From Flavobacterium sp. (GTDB taxonomy: Bacteria > Bacteroidota > Bacteroidia > Flavobacteriales > Flavobacteriaceae), in contig SXQR01000065.1 in NCBI GenBank assembly GCA_005792865.1, positions 1 through 17,910 on the forward strand: a DNA stretch of 17,910 nt, written 5' to 3'. Made by a program: the position numbers and the translations under genes. Under the pieces are notes generated by a model. That model was not told the DNA's origin, made no database searches, and worked only from the letters and a program-made list of their open reading frames with translations. This document shows positions 13,324 through 17,910 of this stretch, piece after piece. Each line of letters starts with the position of its first letter. Position 1 is the first letter of the stretch.

Positions 13324-14679
13324 TTAGACCCAGTAGAAAAGTGCGGTAAGGACAATCGAAAACAGGATGTTCATTACCAGTCCCGCACCCAGCATGTGCC
13401 GCTGCGGAACCAGCCCGGTGCCATACGCCATGGCATTGGGCGGCGTGCCAACGGGCAGCATGAAACCATAGGAGGCGGCAAAGGTCGCGGGCAATACCAG
13501 CAGGGCAGGGTCGGTTTCCATCTTGCCGGCCAACGTGTAAAGCAGCGGAAGGATGAGCGCGGCGCTTGCCGTATTGCTCATGAACTCGGTGAGGGCGATG
13601 CAAAATAGGATGACCAACCAGAGAAATACCACCGCCGGCAATAGGCTGCCCATCGCGATGACCCTGTCAATCAGGATCGCGCCAAGCCCCGATTGTTCCA
13701 CCACCGTTCCCAGGCACAGCCCGCCGCCAAAAAGCAACAGCACGTCCCACCGAATGTACGATGCGATCTGCGTGATTTCCAGGGTGCGCGACAGGGCGAT
13801 CATTGTGATGCAGGCCAGTGCCGCCATGGCGGTGAACCCTTGCGCGATTCCCAAGGCGGGTGCGAGCAATCCCTCCAGCATCCACAACAGTACAGTAATG
13901 AGGAAGATCGCGATGAGCTTGTTCGAGCCGGGCCTGAGTTCGGTTTGGGCCTGGTTCTTATCGACGGGCGCTTTACGGTCGGGCCTGAACCACGCGGTCA
14001 ATACGGCGACCATCACCGGAAAAGTCACGGCAAACACCGGCAGGCTGTAAGAAAGCCATCCGGCAAACGAGAGGTCGAGGATCGCGGCCCCGATGGCATT
14101 TGGCGGGGTTCCGATCAGCGTCATAACGCCGCCAATGTTGGCCGCATAGGCAATGCCGAGGATGAGGAATTTGTGGTTAGGCCCCGATGCGTCACCGGGC
14201 GCCGCCGCCAACAGCCCGATGCCCAACGGGATCATCATCGCGGTGGTGGCCGTATTCCCGATCCAGCCGGCGAGCAAGGACGTGGCGAACATGAGCAATA
14301 TGCTGGCGCGGTATAGGTTTCCGCCCGCCATTGATACCAGCTTTTGGGCCATGTACCGGTCAAGCCGGTAATAGGACAGCGCCCCCGCAAGGACGAAACC
14401 TCCCATGAACAGGAAGATGACAGGGTTAGCGAATGGGAGTATCGATTTTTGAGCACTCAGCACGCCGGATGCCGCAGCCAGGACCGGGACCAGAACCGCA
14501 GTCAGCGCGAGGGGGATCGCCTCGGTCATCCACAGGATGGCAGCCAACGCCAAAATGGACAGCGCGCGGTTGGCTACGTCGGCCTCCAGCAGGGGCCAAA
14601 AAAGGATGGCGGTCGCGACCATGAGTGCGAAAGATAAGCCCGCGATACGGACCGGTTTAACGGTGTGAGTTGCCGCCAT
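13324..14679 (-). CDS. SLC13 (DASS) family sodium-coupled di/tricarboxylate transporter
   Basis: A 451-residue inner-membrane protein with about 11 hydrophobic segments, fitting the divalent anion:Na+ symporter family (VcINDY-like). The two inverted structural repeats each show the family hallmarks: GNTATTAMMIP at 141-151 with GTPPN at 190-194, and SNTASAALILP at 368-378 with GTPPN at 411-415. These loops build the substrate and sodium sites for succinate-type C4 dicarboxylates, citrate or sulfate; substrate choice is not readable here. The first repeat has GNT where SNT is usual. The cytoplasmic loop at about 230-252 is charged. The start at 14679 precedes the first membrane helix; the next ATG (residue 20) would cut into that helix. 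An exact -7 box lies 4 nt before this ATG. Succinate or 2-oxoglutarate uptake would suit the neighbouring glutamate dehydrogenase, but the link is only by proximity. Confidence 0.92.
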   Translation of the reverse strand: MAATHTVKPVRIAGLSFALMVATAILFWPLLEADVANRALSILALAAILWMTEAIPLALTAVLVPVLAAASGVLSAQKSILPFANPVIFLFMGGFVLAGALSYYRLDRYMAQKLVSMAGGNLYRASILLMFATSLLAGWIGNTATTAMMIPLGIGLLAAAPGDASGPNHKFLILGIAYAANIGGVMTLIGTPPNAIGAAILDLSFAGWLSYSLPVFAVTFPVMVAVLTAWFRPDRKAPVDKNQAQTELRPGSNKLIAIFLITVLLWMLEGLLAPALGIAQGFTAMAALACITMIALSRTLEITQIASYIRWDVLLLFGGGLCLGTVVEQSGLGAILIDRVIAMGSLLPAVVFLWLVILFCIALTEFMSNTASAALILPLLYTLAGKMETDPALLVLPATFAASYGFMLPVGTPPNAMAYGTGLVPQRHMLGAGLVMNILFSIVLTALFYWV

Positions 14680-14683
14680 GAGC

Positions 14684-14691
14684 CAAAGATA
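14684..14691 (-). promoter_or_regulatory. -7 promoter box 4 nt before the SLC13 transporter
   Basis: The minus strand reads TATCTTTG, an exact TAnnTTTG match. The ATG at 14679 follows after only 4 nt, so the predicted transcript begins at or within a few bases of the start codon. Confidence 0.5.
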
Positions 14692-14719
14692 ATTAATAAG
14701 GCCGGCCGGAAACTGCCAT

Positions 14720-14727
14720 TAAATTTG
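14720..14727 (+). promoter_or_regulatory. -7 promoter box for the ABC exporter
   Basis: TAAATTTG is an exact TAnnTTTG match 11 nt before the ATG at 14739, giving a leader of only a few nucleotides. Together with the minus-strand box at 14684-14691 it makes the 59-bp spacer 14680-14738 a compact divergent promoter. Confidence 0.55.
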
Positions 14728-14738
14728 TAAATTACCTT

Positions 14739-16469
14739 ATGCGCATATTCTGGAAATACCTCAGGCCCTACCGGTGGAAGATCGCGCTGACGATGTTGCT
14801 GGCCGGTATTGCGCAGGTACTTGCGTTGTACGACCCCATCATATTTGGGAAAATCATCGACGGTTACGCGCTCAAGCCTTCGGTGGACGGGTTCCCCCGG
14901 GGAATCGTCAACCTGTTACTGCTAGCCATCGGGTTGGCATTGGGCGCCCTGCTTTTCCAGTCGCTCAAGGACTATGTGCTGCGGATGATCGTGCAGCGGT
15001 TCGGGATGGACATTTTCAACGAGGGGCTTCGGCATACGCTGCGGTTGCCCTTCCAGGAGTTCGAGGAACAGTCGAGCGGCGAAATTCTCGCCGTCCTGGT
15101 CAAGGTGAGGACCGATACCGAAAAGTTCATATCGGCCCTCATCAACGTACTTTTTTCCTCCCTGGTCGGCATCGGGTTTTTGCTCTGGTATGCGCTCACC
15201 AAGCACTGGGCGCTGATTCCGGTATTCTTCATCGGCTTCATTGTGCTCGGGGGCATGACCAGCCTGTTGAGCCGTTCGATCAAGACCCTGCAACGCTCGC
15301 TGATGCGCCAGAACCGCCAGATGAGCGGCACCATCACCGAGAGCCTGCGCAACATTGAACTGGTCAAGAGCCTGGGGCTGACCTACTCTGAAATTCGCAG
15401 GCTCAGGCAGCATACGCGGGACATCTATACCGCCGAAATGGCAAAGGTGAAGAAGATGCGGACGCTGAGCTTTTTGCAGGGGACGATCCTGGTCTTCCTC
15501 CGGCAATCGATACTTTTCATTTTGCTTTGGCTGATATTCCGTAATGTGCTGTCGCCCGGGCAATTGATCTCGATGCAGTTCATCTCAACCGCGCTCATCG
15601 GCCCGCTGCAGGACCTGGGCAACATCATTGTCTCGTGGCGGGAGGCGCAGACCGCATTGTCCATGCTGAATTCTATCCTGGAAAAACCCGTCGAGTACAG
15701 CCCCAAGGATTACGTCGCCGCGGGCCCGATCTCGATGTTGAGCTTTCGCGATGTTGTATTCAAGCACCGGAGCGCGTCATACAACGCGATCCAGAATGTC
15801 TCGTTCGAGGCAAAATTAGGCGATACCGTTGCTTTTGTGGGGCCTTCCGGTTCGGGTAAATCGACGCTGGTCAAGCTGCTCGTGGGGCTTTACCGGCCGG
15901 TTTCGGGCGATATTTTATACGACGGCAACTCGATCGACGACCTGCGCTTCAACCAGGTGCGGCGGCAGATGGGCTTTGTGACGCAGGACACGCAACTTTT
16001 CTTTGGGACCATACGGGAAAATCTCCTGTTTGTCAAACCGGACGCCACCGATCCCGAGATGCTTGAAGCCATGGAAAAGGCATCGGCCATGACCATCCTG
16101 CAAAATGCTCCGGACGGCCTGGATACAGTGCTGGGCGAGGGCGGTCGTAAGCTTTCCGGAGGCGAGAAGCAAAGGCTGTCCATTGCGCGAGCCCTTTTGC
16201 GAAAACCGCGCATGTTGATTTTTGACGAGGCGACATCGGCACTGGATTCCATCACCGAGGAACAGATCACCAAGACCATTCGGGAAATTTCGGCCAACCG
16301 GCAACAGATGACGATCGTGATCGCGCACAGGCTTTCGACCATCATGCATGCCGATACGATCTTCGTGCTGGAACGCGGCCGCATCATCGAACAGGGTAGC
16401 CACGACGAACTTGTGGACCGAAAGGGATTGTATTACGCGCTATGGCGACAGCAGATCGGGGAGCGGTAG
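14739..16469 (+). CDS. ABC exporter, fused permease and ATPase (type IV, half-transporter)
   Basis: A 576-residue half-transporter that should act as a dimer in the inner membrane. The membrane domain (residues about 1-310) has about six helices. The nucleotide-binding domain starts near 332 and contains Walker A GPSGSGKST (368-376), Q-loop FVTQDTQLF (Q416), signature LSGGEKQRLSIARAL (472-486), Walker B MLIFDE with catalytic E497, D-loop SALD and switch histidine H530 (IAHRLST). All catalytic elements are intact. It belongs to the MsbA/LmrA-like group, for which lipids, peptides or drugs are typical cargo; nothing adjacent names a substrate. There is no peptidase (C39) domain. The N-terminus MRIFWKYLRPYRWKI is the classic elbow helix, supporting this start. 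It is monocistronic by context: divergent gene upstream, convergent gene downstream. Confidence 0.94.
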   Translation: MRIFWKYLRPYRWKIALTMLLAGIAQVLALYDPIIFGKIIDGYALKPSVDGFPRGIVNLLLLAIGLALGALLFQSLKDYVLRMIVQRFGMDIFNEGLRHTLRLPFQEFEEQSSGEILAVLVKVRTDTEKFISALINVLFSSLVGIGFLLWYALTKHWALIPVFFIGFIVLGGMTSLLSRSIKTLQRSLMRQNRQMSGTITESLRNIELVKSLGLTYSEIRRLRQHTRDIYTAEMAKVKKMRTLSFLQGTILVFLRQSILFILLWLIFRNVLSPGQLISMQFISTALIGPLQDLGNIIVSWREAQTALSMLNSILEKPVEYSPKDYVAAGPISMLSFRDVVFKHRSASYNAIQNVSFEAKLGDTVAFVGPSGSGKSTLVKLLVGLYRPVSGDILYDGNSIDDLRFNQVRRQMGFVTQDTQLFFGTIRENLLFVKPDATDPEMLEAMEKASAMTILQNAPDGLDTVLGEGGRKLSGGEKQRLSIARALLRKPRMLIFDEATSALDSITEEQITKTIREISANRQQMTIVIAHRLSTIMHADTIFVLERGRIIEQGSHDELVDRKGLYYALWRQQIGER

Positions 16470-16472
16470 TTG

Positions 16473-16548
16473 ATTTGAAGATTTGAAGCGGAATGTATCA
16501 ATGTATTAATGTATCAATGTACCAATGTGACAATATACCAATGCCAAA
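16473..16548 (+). repeat. Array of degenerate 8-bp tandem repeats
   Basis: ATTTGAAG occurs twice in tandem (16473-16488). After a 4-nt break, six units follow from 16493 to 16540: ATGTATCA, ATGTATTA, ATGTATCA, ATGTACCA, ATGTGACA and ATATACCA, then a decayed ATGCCAAA to 16548. The 8-nt period is strict throughout the second block. The array lies between convergent 3' ends and is far more AT-rich than the flanking genes. Confidence 0.85.
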
Positions 16549-16563
16549 ACCTGAACTTTAGCG

Positions 16564-16610
16564 TTAATCGATTAACTAAGACAAACTGATAGCTGACAGC
16601 TGACAGCTGA
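16564..16610 (+). repeat. 12-bp palindrome and 7-bp tandem repeat
   Basis: TTAATCGATTAA (16564-16575) is a perfect palindrome. AGCTGAC is repeated twice plus a partial third copy (16591-16610). Together with the 8-bp array they fill the whole 145-bp spacer 16470-16614. The AGCTG/CAGCT arms could form only a weak 5-bp stem, so this is not a clear terminator. Confidence 0.8.
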
Positions 16611-16614
16611 TTGC

Positions 16615-17598
16615 TTAACCAACAACCAACTCATAACTCCTCAGCCTCGCTTCATGGTCGTACACCGGCGTGCTCAACATGATCTCGTCGCACTGCGTGA
16701 CGTCGATGAAGCGCTGCAGTTCCATGGCGACCTTTTGCGGGCCGCCAATAAAGGAATAGCGTATCATCTGCTGTAGGGCGATCTCTTCGTGATGCTCGAA
16801 CAAACCCGAGGGATCTTCGGGCGGGCCCAGCTTCCTGCGTTCGCCGTTGAGGATTCCCAAAAACAGTTTCTTGAACGAGGTGGCGAGCCGGTTGGCCTCG
16901 TCATCCGTATCGGCGGCGATGACATTGACGCAAGGCATGACATAGGGATTGGCAAGCTGCGCCGACGGACGGAAGTTCCTGCGGTACAGCAAAATCGCAT
17001 CGAGCAGTTGGCCGGGCGCGAAATGGCTTGCAAAGGCGTAAGGCAATCCCATTTTGGCGGCCAGGTGGGCACTGTCGATGCTGGAGCCCAAGATCCATAT
17101 CGGGATGTCGAGGCCTTCGCCGGGAATGGCCCGCACTGCAGCATTTTTATTGGCTGACGAGAGAAAAGTTTGCAGTTCGCGTATGTTACCTTCAAAATCC
17201 ATGACCGCGTTCATGTCCCGCCGTAGCGCACGGGCGGTCAACTGGTCTGTTCCGGGAGCGCGGCCCAGGCCCATGTCGATCCGGTCCGGATACAATGTGG
17301 CCAGGGTGCCAAACTGTTCGGCGATGACCAGAGGCGCGTGGTTGGGAAGCATCACCCCGCCTGAACCCACGCGGATGGTATTGGTCTTGCCTGCGATGAA
17401 CCCCATCAAAACGGATGTGGCGGTTGAGGCGACGCCCTCCATGTTGTGGTGCTCGGCGAGCCAGTATCGGCGGTAACCCCATCGCTCCGCGGACTGCGCC
17501 AGTTGCGCGCTGTTGGCGAAGGTCTCGGCCGGAGAACCGCCTTGGGTCACCATCGCGAGGTCCAGGATCGAGAGTGGAATTTCAGAAATTGATTTCAT
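16615..17598 (-). CDS. LLM-class flavin-dependent oxidoreductase (luciferase-like monooxygenase)
   Basis: A 327-residue bacterial-luciferase-like TIM-barrel protein of the single-component LLM group (YhbW-like). Recognisable pieces are [17 protein letters not shown] near the N-terminus, YWLAEHHNM (about 43-51), the [20 protein letters not shown] block (about 73-92), GLGRAPGTD (about 110-118) and the closing [15 protein letters not shown]. These build the FMN/F420-type binding barrel; many homologues use reduced FMN and oxygen, but the substrate is unknown. The ATG at 17598 is chosen over a TTG two codons earlier, because an exact -7 box ends 3 nt before the ATG and overlaps that TTG. It follows ligD on the same strand with a 12-nt gap, which looks like an operon, although the promoter box suggests independent transcription. 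It is convergent with the ABC exporter across a repeat-filled spacer. Confidence 0.88.
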   Translation of the reverse strand: MKSISEIPLSILDLAMVTQGGSPAETFANSAQLAQSAERWGYRRYWLAEHHNMEGVASTATSVLMGFIAGKTNTIRVGSGGVMLPNHAPLVIAEQFGTLATLYPDRIDMGLGRAPGTDQLTARALRRDMNAVMDFEGNIRELQTFLSSANKNAAVRAIPGEGLDIPIWILGSSIDSAHLAAKMGLPYAFASHFAPGQLLDAILLYRRNFRPSAQLANPYVMPCVNVIAADTDDEANRLATSFKKLFLGILNGERRKLGPPEDPSGLFEHHEEIALQQMIRYSFIGGPQKVAMELQRFIDVTQCDEIMLSTPVYDHEARLRSYELVVG

Positions 17599-17601
17599 GT
17601 T

Positions 17602-17609
17602 CAAATTTA
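17602..17609 (-). promoter_or_regulatory. -7 promoter box 3 nt before the LLM oxidoreductase
   Basis: The minus strand reads TAAATTTG, an exact TAnnTTTG match lying wholly inside the 12-nt gap after the ligD stop codon. The distance of 3 nt to the ATG at 17598 implies a leaderless mRNA if the box is used. No good -33 element is visible within the ligD 3' end. Confidence 0.45.
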
Positions 17610-17610
17610 C

Positions 17611-17910
17611 TCAATAAAAAATGCTTTGCGCCTTGGCGAGCGCGGCATCCATGTCGATCCCCGGACCCAGGGCACCCTTGAAGATATCGCCATTGGAACG
17701 CGCGCGCGCAACCGCATTGCTTATTGTAAAATCGCGCATCGACAGTCCTTTTTTAACCTCATCCCAATGGAGCGGCATCGAGACCGTCGCGCCCGGCTTT
17801 GGCCTAAGCGAATAGGGACACGCAATGGTGGCGCCGGGCCGGTTCTGGAGGAAATCGAGGTACATCTTGCCGCCCCGGTTTTTGATCATGCGCTCCATGC
17901 TCGTGAAATC
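17611..17910 (-). CDS. ligD: DNA ligase D, C-terminal part of the polymerase/primase domain; runs off right edge
   Basis: The frame is open to the window edge and encodes the last 99 residues plus a TGA stop. The visible part reads DFTSMERMIKNRGGKMYLDF and continues with LQNRPGATIACPYSLRPKPGATVSMPLHWDEVKKGL, MRDFTISNAVARARSNGDIFKG, the characteristic end of the archaeo-eukaryotic-primase-type polymerase domain of LigD. The YSLRP/ATVSMPL block is strongly conserved in this family and contributes to nucleotide and DNA binding. LigD works with Ku in non-homologous end joining of double-strand breaks, combining ligase, 3'-phosphoesterase and polymerase activities. Ending in the polymerase domain fits the ligase-nuclease-polymerase order, but the other domains lie outside the window. 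An internal ATG at 17898 is not the true start. No ku gene is present here. Confidence 0.88.
   Translation of the reverse strand, partial: DFTSMERMIKNRGGKMYLDFLQNRPGATIACPYSLRPKPGATVSMPLHWDEVKKGLSMRDFTISNAVARARSNGDIFKGALGPGIDMDAALAKAQSIFY

Noticed and set aside
13693..14316. 207-codon plus-strand frame opposite the SLC13 transporter
   Set aside because: The minus strand encodes a clear transporter with paired family motifs; the plus frame is Q/R/H-rich antisense of hydrophobic codons.
14774..15358. 194-codon frame within the ABC exporter in a second plus-strand frame
   Set aside because: It overlaps the well-supported membrane domain and has no recognisable domain.
16493..16548. CRISPR-like array
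   Set aside because: Units are 8 bp with no spacers; this is a simple tandem repeat.
16591..16610. Intrinsic terminator formed by the AGCTGAC repeats
   Set aside because: The possible stem is only about 5 bp and no T run follows on either strand.
17896..17898. ATG as start of a short separate gene at the right edge
   Set aside because: The frame stays open to the window edge and the sequence is a conserved interior of LigD, so this is an internal methionine.

Overview
This 17.9 kb window looks like chromosomal DNA from a Bacteroidota bacterium, most likely a flavobacterium-like lineage with unusually GC-rich coding sequence. Three things point there: a secreted nuclease ending in a type IX secretion (T9SS) C-terminal sorting domain; Bacteroidota-type -7 promoter boxes (TAnnTTTG) immediately upstream of many start codons; and the near absence of Shine-Dalgarno sequences. 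No tRNA, rRNA, CRISPR array, insertion sequence or phage gene was seen.

Layout. 1-195 (minus): start of a J-domain protein that runs off the left edge. 330-2291 (plus): a modular secreted endonuclease I, closed by a hairpin terminator. 2321-3947 (minus): a compact stress-type operon of a DUF892 ferritin-like protein, an SDR oxidoreductase and a small membrane protein. 4040-6883 (minus): a 947-residue CHASE/PAS hybrid-input histidine kinase with no adjacent regulator. 7035-8099 (plus): a zinc alcohol dehydrogenase. 8117-10545 (plus): a soluble histidine kinase overlapping an NtrC-type sigma54 activator. 10694-13291 (plus): a single-domain response regulator, glutamate dehydrogenase, a Rnk/GreA-C-like protein and an unrecognised helical protein, ending in a terminator. 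13324-14679 (minus): an SLC13 (DASS) carboxylate transporter. 14739-16469 (plus): an ABC exporter. 16470-16614: a repeat-filled spacer. 16615-17598 (minus): an LLM-class flavin monooxygenase. 17611-17910 (minus): the C-terminus of DNA ligase D (NHEJ).

The most coherent unit is 8105-13291. A kinase and sigma54 activator pair sits directly upstream of a glutamate dehydrogenase operon. The intervening spacer holds a good -24/-12 (sigma54) promoter match with exact GG-N10-GC spacing, preceded by two dyad-symmetric AT-rich sites. The inference is that this two-component pair drives the downstream operon and links signalling to glutamate/2-oxoglutarate metabolism.

A second theme is that exact TAnnTTTG boxes lie 3-17 nt upstream of six of the sixteen visible starts. 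Three of these are only 3-4 nt away, suggesting leaderless or nearly leaderless mRNAs. I did not find a convincing new defence or mobile system; the rest is ordinary housekeeping and accessory content.
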